The translations under genes and the position numbers were made by a program. A DNA stretch of 40,285 nt from Bacteroidota bacterium (GTDB lineage: Bacteria > Bacteroidota > Bacteroidia > Bacteroidales > FEN-979): NCBI GenBank assembly GCA_026391795.1, contig JAPLDI010000030.1, forward strand, positions 1-40,285. Reading direction: 5' to 3'. This document shows positions 1-7,006 of this stretch, one piece after another (within the stretch, counting starts at the first letter, position 1; the number at the start of each line of letters is the position of its first letter). The notes beneath the pieces are model-generated. The model was not told the DNA's origin. It worked only from the letters and a program-made list of their open reading frames with translations, and did no database searches.

Positions 1-791
1 ATGTGGTCCCTGAAATGATCAGGTTTGGGCGGATCGTGATCAAACAACCCGTACACCGCCGACCCGCTTCCGCTCATGGAGGCATAAACGGCACCGGCAT
101 CATAGAGTTTCTCCTTGATCTGAAGGATCTCCGGAAACTGCGGAAACACCGATTCTTCAAAATCGTTGACCAGGCGGTTTTTCCATTCCCGGGGGTCTGC
201 TTCCAGGATAACCCGGATGTTTTCGGCCGGTTTTTTCAACTTCACATGCCTGTAGGCTTCAGGGGTACTAACATGAACCGGGGGAATGATGACCATTAGG
301 GTATACCCGGCCAGGCTGATGGTAACGGGTTCAAACTGATCGCCACGCCCGCAGGCATATACAGCCTTATTTTCGATAAAAAAGGCACAATCGCTTCCCA
401 GGATACCTGCGAAGTGCTTCATTTGATTTGGGGTAAGACCAAGCGCGAAAAGTTCATTCAGCAGCTTTATTGCAAAGGCGGCATCGGAGGATCCTCCTCC
501 CAGTCCGGCCCCCATAGGGATCACTTTATGGAGGTGCATCTTCACAGCGGGAAAAAGGCGTTCAGCCTTCAGCAGGCGATAGGCCTTCAGGCAGAGGTTT
601 TCTTCCTGTTTCCCTGGAATAGCCAATCCTGTACTCTGAAATGCCGGCTCATCCCCCTCCAGGGGAACGATCTCAAGAACATCGCGGAAGGCAATGGGAA
701 AAAGAACGGTTTCGAGGTCGTGATAGCCGTCGTTCCGGGTTCCGGTCACATTCAGTCCGAGGTTGATCTTTGCATTTGGAAAAGCAAGCAT
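1..791 (-). CDS. ispE: 4-diphosphocytidyl-2-C-methyl-D-erythritol kinase, 3' end missing
   Basis: GHMP-family kinase that phosphorylates CDP-methylerythritol in the cytosolic MEP pathway of isoprenoid synthesis. The reverse strand reads MLAFPNAKINLGLNV at the N-terminus (the NAKINLGL block typical of IspE). The ATP-binding glycine loop PMGAGLGGGSSDAAFA lies near residue 95, and SMSGSGSAVYGLF near the C-terminus is the third GHMP motif. About 263 codons are visible. IspE is usually about 260-290 aa, so only a short tail lies beyond the left edge. The ATG at 789-791 begins exactly at the conserved N-terminus. It lies 39 bp downstream of the mbnH-like gene on the same strand and is probably co-transcribed with it. 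The identification is firm; only the C-terminal end is unseen. Confidence 0.95.
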   Translation of the reverse strand, partial: MLAFPNAKINLGLNVTGTRNDGYHDLETVLFPIAFRDVLEIVPLEGDEPAFQSTGLAIPGKQEENLCLKAYRLLKAERLFPAVKMHLHKVIPMGAGLGGGSSDAAFAIKLLNELFALGLTPNQMKHFAGILGSDCAFFIENKAVYACGRGDQFEPVTISLAGYTLMVIIPPVHVSTPEAYRHVKLKKPAENIRVILEADPREWKNRLVNDFEESVFPQFPEILQIKEKLYDAGAVYASMSGSGSAVYGLFDHDPPKPDHFRDH

Positions 792-830
792 GGTATGCTG
801 GGTTATTTTCGGCTAAGTAACAAAATATTT

Positions 831-2015
831 TCATTCATCGGGCATCGCTGAAGGCCTTGAAAATGCAGGGTTTGTAATGAATGTGCTGTCGGTGAAGGTC
901 AGCAGAAAGGCTTTCAGGTCGGCTTTCTGCGAAGGGGTGAGCCTGACCCCTCCGGTGGCAATGTGGTGCATGAGCGGACTGATGGAAGGTGACCATACCA
1001 GTCCTGCATTGTAGAAATCGAGTACTTCGTCAATCGTCTTGAACCTTCCGTCATGCATATAGGGAGCTGTAAAAACAAGGTTACGGAGTGTCGGCGCTTT
1101 GTAGGCTCCCAGATCGGCAGCGCTGCCGGTGATGGAAAACCGGTCGAAGGGATCGGTAAAAACGGAATCTTTCCCGTTGTTGTAAAAAAGGTTGGTGGTG
1201 AACAATGGATTCCCGTCGCCGCCATGACAATGAAAGCAATCACCTCCCTGCTCGGTCATGAAGAGTACATACCCGTTCAGTTCTGAATTTGAAAGCTGAA
1301 TCTTTCCCAGCAGGTAGCGGTCGAATTTGGAATCGGCGGAGATCAGGGTACGGACAAACTGGGCGATGGCCCTTGCGATGTTCTTCTCGGTAACGGTGCT
1401 GCTGCCAAAGGCTTTGTAAAAGAGTTCAGGGTAACCCTTAATCTGCCCGATCATGGCCTTTGTCCGGCTGGTATCGCCGCAGATCTCCGAAGGCAGTTCG
1501 ATGACGAGGCGTACAACGTCTTCAATATTTCGCAGGGCTGGCTGGGGATTGTCGGCCGAAACCAGCCCGTTCCAGAGGTAGCCGTGGTTGGTCCATACCA
1601 GGTTGATCATCGGGAGCATGAAATGAGAGGTCTGGATCCCCGTCAGTCCGTGGGGATGACCGCCGGTAAAATCGGGATGGTCGATGCCGCAGACAAAGGA
1701 ATGTGCCTGGATGTGGCAGGTGGCGCAGCTCATCAGGGAATCAGGTCCCGGGCGGCCGGAGAGGCGACCGTCATAAAACAGGAATCGCCCGAGTGCAATT
1801 CCTTCCACGGTCATCGGGTTATCTGCAGGGATGTTCAGCTCCTGCGGGAAATGCAGGGGGATCTGTATAGTATATGGAGTGGCCCGGAAGGGAGCGGCAG
1901 GTTCTGTTTTCTTCGTACAGGAACTGGTAAGAATGAGGATCGTGATTGAAAAAAGAAGAAGGAAGGCAACATACCTGAAACCCGGCGATGAAAATATGGA
2001 ATCTTCCCGTTTCAT
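831..2015 (-). CDS. MauG/MbnH-like di-haem cytochrome c peroxidase family lipoprotein
   Basis: A 394-aa exported di-haem c-type protein. An N-terminal hydrophobic segment (about 14-30) ends in a lipobox-like LTSSC with Cys33, so it is probably a lipoprotein. Two haem-attachment motifs are visible: CATCH at 97-101 and CFHCH at 260-264. The C-terminal block PYMHDGRFKTIDEVLDFYNAG (from about 318) is typical of bacterial cytochrome c peroxidase/MauG proteins. The gene directly upstream encodes an MbnP-like protein. In methanotrophs MbnH is a MauG-type enzyme that oxidises a tryptophan of MbnP to build a copper site, so this context suggests an MbnH role rather than a plain peroxide-detoxifying peroxidase. 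Family membership is seen in the sequence; the MbnH role is inferred. The start codon overlaps a heptamer repeat tract. Confidence 0.88.
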   Translation of the reverse strand: MKREDSIFSSPGFRYVAFLLLFSITILILTSSCTKKTEPAAPFRATPYTIQIPLHFPQELNIPADNPMTVEGIALGRFLFYDGRLSGRPGPDSLMSCATCHIQAHSFVCGIDHPDFTGGHPHGLTGIQTSHFMLPMINLVWTNHGYLWNGLVSADNPQPALRNIEDVVRLVIELPSEICGDTSRTKAMIGQIKGYPELFYKAFGSSTVTEKNIARAIAQFVRTLISADSKFDRYLLGKIQLSNSELNGYVLFMTEQGGDCFHCHGGDGNPLFTTNLFYNNGKDSVFTDPFDRFSITGSAADLGAYKAPTLRNLVFTAPYMHDGRFKTIDEVLDFYNAGLVWSPSISPLMHHIATGGVRLTPSQKADLKAFLLTFTDSTFITNPAFSRPSAMPDE

Positions 2016-2046
2016 TCGTAATTCGTAATTTTTAATTCGTAATTTT
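2013..2046. repeat. Degenerate heptamer tandem repeat at mbnP/mbnH junction
   Basis: Five consecutive 7-mers read ATTCGTA, ATTCGTA, ATTTTTA, ATTCGTA, ATTTTTA on the plus strand. They cover the whole 16-bp gap between the two minus-strand genes. They also supply the last codons and stop of the mbnP-like gene and the first bases of the mbnH-like start codon. This is the same sequence family as tracts near 6353, 28160 and 30026. Confidence 0.85.
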
Positions 2047-2853
2047 TACGGTGAATACTTTCTTCCCGTTCCGGATGGCCCTGAACATCGCCTCCTGGTT
2101 CTGCATCATCCCGCTCGGGTAGCGTGCAAACTCAAATGCATTCTGCCCATCAAACCAGCGGTCCACATTCATCTCCAGGATGACCTGGTGATATCCTCCG
2201 GCGGTGAGGTCGAGACCGATGGGAAGGCTGATCCTGAAAGAATTCGGCACATACCCGATAATCGAATCGGGGTTCACGATACCGGAGGCATAAACCTGGC
2301 CGGTACCAAGGTGGAACATGAACGGCATGGATTGCGGCATGGTATCGTTCTGCCATTTCAGGTTCATTTTCATACTATGATATCCCCCCCCCAGGATATC
2401 CGGCCAGAACATGTCCCGTTCAGGAGGATCGGGAAAACGCCCGGTGGTGTTCTGCAGGGCATCGAGACCGAAGATAAAAGCAACCGAATCAAAGGATTCA
2501 GGAGGCAGAAGATCCTTCACCCACCAGGAACAGGAATAGCTGTCGCGGGCATCGGTATAATGGATCCCGTCATCCATTTTAATGTCATGCCATTTCCCTT
2601 TTAAGGAATGCAGGGAAATCCGTGAAGTGAAGTATTGCAGGTCAGAAACCTGGTACCTGTTTCCGGTTGAGGTGCTGTAACGCAACGTGTCAAATTTCAG
2701 GGTTTCGCCTTTCACCTTGTGAGAATAGGAGATGATAATGCTGCCCTGTGTGTAAGGAGTTATTTCAAGTGAATGATCTTTCACACAGGAGATAAAAACC
2801 AGGAGCAAAATGGGAAGGATAAAGGTTTTACCAGAAGCGAAAATATGTGACAT
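2032..2853 (-). CDS. MbnP-like copper-binding lipoprotein
   Basis: A 273-aa secreted protein resembling the MbnP family. It starts with a hydrophobic signal and a lipobox ending at Cys23 (VFISC). Family-like features are the opening strand GSIIISYSHKVKGETLKFD, the segment YQVSDLQYFTSRISL, a GRFPDP..RDMFWPD block followed by GGGYHSMKMNLKW, and FHLGTG later on. This order (FGL.ALQNTTG, MFW, GGYH.MK, HLG) is what I recognise from MbnP-like proteins. It lies between ung and the di-haem partner, with 30 bp and 16 bp gaps. Its last residues (about KITN) are encoded inside a heptamer repeat. The likely role is periplasmic or surface copper binding after tryptophan modification by the neighbour. Binding itself is not visible from sequence. 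Confidence 0.82.
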   Translation of the reverse strand: MSHIFASGKTFILPILLLVFISCVKDHSLEITPYTQGSIIISYSHKVKGETLKFDTLRYSTSTGNRYQVSDLQYFTSRISLHSLKGKWHDIKMDDGIHYTDARDSYSCSWWVKDLLPPESFDSVAFIFGLDALQNTTGRFPDPPERDMFWPDILGGGYHSMKMNLKWQNDTMPQSMPFMFHLGTGQVYASGIVNPDSIIGYVPNSFRISLPIGLDLTAGGYHQVILEMNVDRWFDGQNAFEFARYPSGMMQNQEAMFRAIRNGKKVFTVKITN

Positions 2854-2883
2854 ACTTGACAGGTTAATTGGTTGAACAGTTTC

Positions 2884-3564
2884 TTATGAAAGGTTCCAGT
2901 CTATTTCCTCTTTCCCCTGTTGCTTCAGGATCTCGTTGATCTTTGAGAAATGGCGGCAGCCGAAAAATCCTCTGCTTGCAGAGAGCGGGGAAGGATGTGG
3001 TGCTGTAAGGATCAGGTGACGGGAAACATCGATAAGTTCTTTTTTGGCGATTGCGAAGTTACCCCATAAAACGAATATCACCCCGCTTTTTTGTCCGGAA
3101 ATCGTGCGGATGACCTCATCTGTAAAGGTCTCCCACCCTCTCCGCTGGTGCGAACCGGCCAGGTTCTCCCTCACCGTCAGGGTGGCATTGAGCAGCAATA
3201 CCCCCTGGTCGGCCCATCTTTCCAGGTTCCCGTGAGAGGCCGGCCGGATGCCAAGGTCATTTTCAAGTTCCTTGAAGATATTGACCAATGAAGGTGGTTT
3301 CGCAACGCCCCTGGGAACGGAAAAACACAATCCATGAGCCTGGCCATATCCGTGGTAAGGGTCCTGCCCGATGAACACCACCTTAACAGCAGTGAAGGGA
3401 GTATGGTTAAATGCATTAAAAATGAGTGAACCCGGCGGAAATATCCTGAATTTTTTCCTTTCTTCGAGTAAAAAGTCCTTCAATTCCATGAAATAGGGCT
3501 TGTTAAACTCACCGGAAAGAACAGATTTCCAGCTTTCTTCAATGGAGGGATTTATCTCTGTCAT
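2884..3564 (-). CDS. ung: Uracil-DNA glycosylase (family 1)
   Basis: Removes uracil from DNA in base-excision repair (cytosol). The 226-aa length is standard. The water-activating loop GQDPYHG is at 66-72 (catalytic Asp68), PPSLVNIFKEL follows at 90-100, LLLNATLTVR at 123-132, and the minor-groove intercalation loop HPSPLS at 190-195 (His190). The ATG at 3562-3564 places MTEINPSIEESWK directly before the conserved domain. It is the first gene of a minus-strand run ung - mbnP-like - mbnH-like - ispE with gaps of 16-39 bp, probably an operon. Nothing is missing. Confidence 0.97.
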   Translation of the reverse strand: MTEINPSIEESWKSVLSGEFNKPYFMELKDFLLEERKKFRIFPPGSLIFNAFNHTPFTAVKVVFIGQDPYHGYGQAHGLCFSVPRGVAKPPSLVNIFKELENDLGIRPASHGNLERWADQGVLLLNATLTVRENLAGSHQRRGWETFTDEVIRTISGQKSGVIFVLWGNFAIAKKELIDVSRHLILTAPHPSPLSASRGFFGCRHFSKINEILKQQGKEEIDWNLS

Positions 3565-3616
3565 ATTCTAAACAATGTCCAGTTAATAACTTTAAAACAA
3601 TAATAAACGAATTATG

Positions 3617-3647
3617 TTGTTTATATCACTGGAATTCATTTACTTTG
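3617..3647 (+). promoter_or_regulatory. Candidate Bacteroidota promoter for the 42-aa lipoprotein
   Basis: TTACTTTG at 3640-3647 matches TAnnTTTG at 7 of 8 positions (the conserved A is T). TTG at 3617-3619 is a -33-like element with a 20-bp spacer. The element is about 30 bp before the ATG at 3678. Confidence 0.45.
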
Positions 3648-3677
3648 CACTATATAATATAAACCTATTTGCATAAG

Positions 3678-3806
3678 ATGAAAAAAGTTCTCGCAGTGAT
3701 ATCGGTCCTGGTTTTAGTTGCCATGCTAATGGTTTCCTGTTCCTCAAGCTCAAGATGTGCAGCTTACGGAGGCGACAGACAAAGATATCAAACTGAGCGG
3801 CGCTAA
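3678..3806 (+). CDS. Small lipoprotein, 42 aa
   Basis: A short ORF reading MKKVLAVISVLVLVAMLMVSC followed by SSSSRCAAYGGDRQRYQ and ending ERR. It has a complete lipoprotein signal: a lysine n-region, a hydrophobic core and a Cys at position 21 after MVS. The mature peptide is only about 22 residues, contains one further Cys, and is rich in Ser, Arg and Gln. The gene stands alone between ung (divergent) and a beta-barrel gene. It has a plausible promoter upstream and a strong intrinsic terminator starting 31 bp after its stop, which argues for a real monocistronic gene rather than a chance ORF. Similar tiny Cys-containing lipoproteins with an RCAAYG-like segment are, as I recall, common in Bacteroidota. 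No function is known to me. Confidence 0.72.
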   Translation: MKKVLAVISVLVLVAMLMVSCSSSSRCAAYGGDRQRYQTERR

Positions 3807-3836
3807 CCGATCATCACAAAATAAATATTTTTATGC

Positions 3837-3880
3837 AAAGGGAAGCGTTGGCCGTCTTCCCTTTTGTCTTTTTTCTTTTT
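3837..3880 (+). terminator. Intrinsic terminator after small lipoprotein
   Basis: A perfect 9-bp stem: AAAGGGAAG at 3837-3845 pairs with CTTCCCTTT at 3856-3864, with a 10-nt loop. A U-rich run TTTTTTCTTTTT follows at about 3869-3880. It lies 31 bp after the stop of the 42-aa gene. Confidence 0.85.
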
Positions 3881-3887
3881 ACCTTTG
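3880..3887 (+). promoter_or_regulatory. -7 element TACCTTTG before beta-barrel gene
   Basis: A perfect TAnnTTTG match 26 bp before the ATG at 3913. The upstream TTTG at 3863-3866 is too close (13 bp) for a normal -33 element, so only the -7 box is supported. It directly abuts the terminator of the previous gene. Confidence 0.5.
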
Positions 3888-3912
3888 TTTTCTGACTTTG
3901 TAATTTCAACCC

Positions 3913-4749
3913 ATGGGCAAGTTCATCCTGGCGATCTTCCTTTGTATGATGGTTTTCCTCACCATTCCCGGCATGGCCCAGGAAGAGAGCCAGAAAGTGA
4001 CGAAGAAAGAGACCAAGAAGGAGACGAAGAAAAAAGAGAAGAAGGAAGAAAAGAAAGAAGCCCCTGCGATCAGTGATACCATCGACAACATTTTACTTGA
4101 ACAACAGTGGAGCTTTGGTGTTCACATCAACACGAACGGTTGGGGACTGAAGTTCAGGAAAGGAAGGAACCTCGCTGCATTGAAGCAATTTATGTGGGAG
4201 ATGGAGTTCACAACTTACAAATCAGCCAAAGAGATCAGGACCGTCAATCCCAATTATTCAGATTCCAAAAGCTATTTTTACGGCAAGATGAACACGGTCT
4301 ATTTTCTTCGCGGGGGAATTGGTTTCCAGCACATCCTGAACCGGAAACCCTACTGGGGAGGAGTGCAGCTCAGCTACCTTTATTATGGAGGATTCTCACT
4401 TGGCATCGCGAAACCGGTTTACCTGTTTATCATAACACAATCCAATGCCACCGATTTTGTCATTACACAACAGCGATACAACCCCGACCTTCATTTTCCC
4501 GAAAATATCTATGGAAGGGGCGCCTATCTTACCGGGATACAAAACATCGGGCTCCACCCGGGGATTTACGCAAAAGGAGGACTGGAGTTTGAGTTCGGGA
4601 CCAAGAGCAGGGCCATCCAGGCGCTCGAGATCGGAGCCATCCTTGATTATTCACCCATCGCCATCTCCATCATGGCCTATAATCCAAAACAAAGTCTTTT
4701 CCTCACTGCCTACCTCAGTTTCAGCTTTGGAAAAAGATACAATAAATAA
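3913..4749 (+). CDS. Probable outer-membrane beta-barrel protein with Lys/Glu-rich linker
   Basis: A 278-aa protein with a clear signal peptide (MGKFILAIFLCMMVFL...GMAQ, cleavage after about residue 23). A strongly charged stretch of lysine and glutamate repeats follows (about 27-50, K-K-E-T and K-K-E-K type). The rest alternates polar and aromatic residues, as in transmembrane beta-strands: WSFGVHINTNGWGLKFRKGRN, YFLRGGIGFQHIL, YWGGVQLSYLYYGGFSLGIAKPVY, and a last strand ending SFSFGKRYNK. The closing segment LFLTAYLSFSFG resembles a C-terminal barrel strand. It could sit in the outer membrane with the charged linker in the periplasm, perhaps touching peptidoglycan. No named family is recognised; the barrel assignment is inferred from strand pattern. 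Confidence 0.7.
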   Translation: MGKFILAIFLCMMVFLTIPGMAQEESQKVTKKETKKETKKKEKKEEKKEAPAISDTIDNILLEQQWSFGVHINTNGWGLKFRKGRNLAALKQFMWEMEFTTYKSAKEIRTVNPNYSDSKSYFYGKMNTVYFLRGGIGFQHILNRKPYWGGVQLSYLYYGGFSLGIAKPVYLFIITQSNATDFVITQQRYNPDLHFPENIYGRGAYLTGIQNIGLHPGIYAKGGLEFEFGTKSRAIQALEIGAILDYSPIAISIMAYNPKQSLFLTAYLSFSFGKRYNK

Positions 4750-4790
4750 TTAGGAATTAGGAATTGGGTATTGGGTATTGGGTATTTGGA
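4749..4790. repeat. Heptamer tandem repeat after beta-barrel gene
   Basis: Six in-register 7-mers: ATTAGGA, ATTAGGA, then ATTGGGT three times, then ATTTGGA. It starts at the last base of the upstream stop codon and fills most of the gap to the convergent birA gene. Confidence 0.85.
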
Positions 4791-4815
4791 TTGTGGCTTT
4801 GGTTTCGTAAATGCA

Positions 4816-5565
4816 TCAGGGAAAGAGATAGGTTATTTCACCGTGGTTAAAGGCGGTTTTTTTACCGTTTTCAAGCTCCAATAGCAACTTTCCGTCATCA
4901 TCAACCCCGGTGATCTTTCCTTTTTTCACCATTTTATCAACAGAAAAATCCCTCCATTCATTGATTCCGAGAAGCCGGGTATTGTAATCCCGGTCAAGGA
5001 CCTTTAACAATCCCATCTGCAGCTGCTCATAACGTTCATCGATGAATGAAACGATCTGCTTCAGAACATCTTTGACCGGATGATCCCTTCCTGTAATCTG
5101 CTTGAGGGAAACAGGGTTTGGCAGGCCGGGTCCAAAGGCGACCTGGTTGACGTTGAACCCGATCCCGGCAATTGACGACTCAAACAGGGTTCCGCAGATG
5201 GTATTCTCGATGAGAATCCCTCCGATCTTGTGTTCGCCGGCATAAATATCATTGGGCCATTTAATGGAACATTTCAGATCCGGCTGACAGGAGAGCAGGA
5301 AATCAAGAATGCCCAGGACGATCGCTTTATTCAGCGAAAACTGCTCGCCGGGTGCGAGAAAAGCAGGAAATAAGACCAGGCTGAAGGTTGCATTTCTTCC
5401 GGTTTCACTTTCCCACCGGTTCTCCCCCTGCCCTTTTCCAGAGGTCTGTTCGTGGGCAAAAATGACAGTACCCTCTGCAATGCTTCCGCTCTTCAAAAGC
5501 CTCCCGGCATACCGATTCGTAGAATCAACGGTTTCAAGTTCGATCAGCAGATGATTTTTTTTCAT
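4816..5565 (-). CDS. birA: Biotin--[acetyl-CoA-carboxylase] ligase
   Basis: Attaches biotin to carboxylase carrier domains through a biotinyl-AMP intermediate (cytosol). The 249-aa protein has the class-defining motifs: VDSTNRYA near residue 13, TSGKGQGENRW at 41-51 (variant of the GRGRxGRxW nucleotide loop), and KWPNDIYAGEHKIGGILIE at 102-120 with the catalytic Lys103. There is no N-terminal helix-turn-helix, so it is a monofunctional ligase rather than a biotin repressor. The C-terminal beta-domain (ITGVDDDGKLLLELENGKK) is present. It is divergent from radC with an 86-bp gap. The start at 5565 gives MKKNHLLIELETVDSTN, the usual family N-terminus. Confidence 0.94.
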   Translation of the reverse strand: MKKNHLLIELETVDSTNRYAGRLLKSGSIAEGTVIFAHEQTSGKGQGENRWESETGRNATFSLVLFPAFLAPGEQFSLNKAIVLGILDFLLSCQPDLKCSIKWPNDIYAGEHKIGGILIENTICGTLFESSIAGIGFNVNQVAFGPGLPNPVSLKQITGRDHPVKDVLKQIVSFIDERYEQLQMGLLKVLDRDYNTRLLGINEWRDFSVDKMVKKGKITGVDDDGKLLLELENGKKTAFNHGEITYLFP

Positions 5566-5591
5566 TTTTCAGTAGAAGGCGTTTTCCGGTT

Positions 5592-5599
5592 CAAAATTA
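5592..5599 (-). promoter_or_regulatory. -7 element TAATTTTG for birA
   Basis: A perfect TAnnTTTG match on the minus strand, 26 bp upstream of the birA start. No convincing -33 element. On the plus strand TACCTTTT at 5616-5623 (7 of 8) could serve radC, so the gap is a divergent promoter region. Confidence 0.45.
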
Positions 5600-5651
5600 A
5601 TGCTTCCGTTTGTATTACCTTTTACATTTTTCCCGATTAAGAGGAAAAAAC

Positions 5652-6350
5652 ATGGAAAGATACGAAAACCATTTCCCGATAAAGAACTGGGCCGAAGAAG
5701 ACAGACCCCGGGAAAAAATCCAGCTGAAGGGAAGAAACTCACTCAGTGATGCCGAACTCATAGCGATCCTTATCGGATCGGGGAACCGTTCAGAGTCGGC
5801 CGTGGATCTCGCCAAGCGGATCCTGGCAAGTGCAGGTGACAACCTGATCGAGGTCTCCCGGTTAGGTATCAGCGACCTGATGCAGTTCAGGGGGATCGGC
5901 GAAGCCAAGGCAGTTACGCTGATCGCAGCGCTGGAGCTGGGAAAAAGAAGAAACGAATCGGAAGTGATGGCAAAAGAGAAGATCACCTGCAGCCGGGATG
6001 CCTTTGAGATTTTCAGGAGTGTGATCGGCGACCAGCCCTATGAATCTTTCTGGATCATCCTGCTCAACAAAGCCAATAAGGTGATCCGGAAATGCAGCAT
6101 AAGCGAAGGCGGGGTGTCGGGCACTGTTGTCGACCCGAAAAAAATCTTTAAGATCGCGCTCGACCAGCATGCATCATCGATCATTCTCGGGCACAATCAT
6201 CCCTCCGGGAATATCCAGCCCAGCGAAGCCGATCAGAAGATCACGAAGAAGATCCGGGATGCAGGATTGATGCTGGATGTGGCCGTGCTCGACCACCTGA
6301 TCGTAGGCGACGACCGGTATTACAGCTTTGCAGATGAAGGAAGCCTTTAA
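5652..6350 (+). CDS. radC: RadC family JAB/MPN-domain protein
   Basis: A 232-aa UPF0758 protein. It has an N-terminal helix-hairpin-helix-like region (FRGIGEAKAVTL, about 79-90) after the LSDAELIAILIGSG segment. The C-terminal JAMM metal motif HNHPSGNIQPSEAD is at 181-194 (His181, His183, Asp194). The ATG at 5652 is preceded by GAGG and matches the family N-terminus; an in-frame TTG at 5610 would add residues with no similarity. RadC was named for DNA repair, but its biochemical role remains unsettled, so only the fold is safe. It is divergent from birA and convergent with the deacetylase gene. Confidence 0.95.
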   Translation: MERYENHFPIKNWAEEDRPREKIQLKGRNSLSDAELIAILIGSGNRSESAVDLAKRILASAGDNLIEVSRLGISDLMQFRGIGEAKAVTLIAALELGKRRNESEVMAKEKITCSRDAFEIFRSVIGDQPYESFWIILLNKANKVIRKCSISEGGVSGTVVDPKKIFKIALDQHASSIILGHNHPSGNIQPSEADQKITKKIRDAGLMLDVAVLDHLIVGDDRYYSFADEGSL

Positions 6351-6352
6351 AT

Positions 6353-6402
6353 AATTACGAATCAGGAATTACGAATTAACAGCTCATCAGCTCATCAGCT
6401 GT
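6353..6402. repeat. Compound 7-mer/8-mer tandem repeat between radC and deacetylase
   Basis: AATTACG, AATCAGG, AATTACG, AATTAAC (period 7), then AGCTCATC twice and a partial third copy (period 8). The octamer part encodes the last residues and TGA stop of the minus-strand deacetylase. Confidence 0.85.
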
Positions 6403-7004
6403 ACAAACCTGTACCCCTCGCCAAGAAAGTGATCCAGAAACCGGGGCAGGGTGTAAAGGAGCTTCTCCTCCGCTTTCAGGGTATCATGAAAGAGGACGAT
6501 GGAGCCTGACCGGGTATATTTCAGCACATTCTCCAGGCACTGTTCCTTCGTGATCCTCTTATGATAATCGCCGCTGAGAACTGACCAGAGAATGATCCTG
6601 TACTGTTTCTGAAGCAGGAAATACTGACTGGGGGTAAACTTTCCATACGGTGGCCGGAACAGATCCGTTTTGAAGTACTCTTCGCATCGTCTGACATCCT
6701 CGAAATATTCGGCCGGTGGGGTTGTCCATCCGTTCAGATGGTGGAAAGTATGGTTCCCGATGGCGTGTCCGGACTCCAACAACTGAGCGAACAAATCCGG
6801 ATGCTTTTTGACATTGTCTCCGGTACAGAAGAATGTAGCCAGGACATTCCGCTCTGCCAGAATGCCAAGCACCCGGGGTGTGACCTCGGGAACCGGGCCG
6901 TCGTCAAAGGTAAGGCTGATGACCTTCTCTCCTTCGGGGATTGTGCATGTAAGGTATTTTCCGTCGAAAATCCTCAGAATGAAAGGCGGACGAACTGAGA
7001 ACAT
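6387..7004 (-). CDS. NodB-type polysaccharide deacetylase
   Basis: A 205-aa carbohydrate esterase family 4 protein. Motif 1 TFDDGP is at 32-37 (catalytic and metal Asp34/Asp35), motif 2 HTFHH at 85-89 (metal histidines), motif 3 RPPYG at 117-121, and motif 5 VLFHD at 170-174 (His173). It probably removes N-acetyl groups from a glycan such as peptidoglycan or an exported polysaccharide; the substrate cannot be read from sequence. There is no obvious signal peptide. It starts 2 bp after the stop of the DUF2723 gene on the same strand, so the two are translationally close. The C-terminal QLMS lies in an octamer repeat. Confidence 0.92.
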   Translation of the reverse strand: MFSVRPPFILRIFDGKYLTCTIPEGEKVISLTFDDGPVPEVTPRVLGILAERNVLATFFCTGDNVKKHPDLFAQLLESGHAIGNHTFHHLNGWTTPPAEYFEDVRRCEEYFKTDLFRPPYGKFTPSQYFLLQKQYRIILWSVLSGDYHKRITKEQCLENVLKYTRSGSIVLFHDTLKAEEKLLYTLPRFLDHFLGEGYRFVQLMS

Positions 7005-7006
7005 CC

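Noticed and set aside
5610-5651. TTG at 5610 as radC start
   Set aside because: Adds residues outside the conserved N-terminus; ATG at 5652 has a GAGG site and fits the family.
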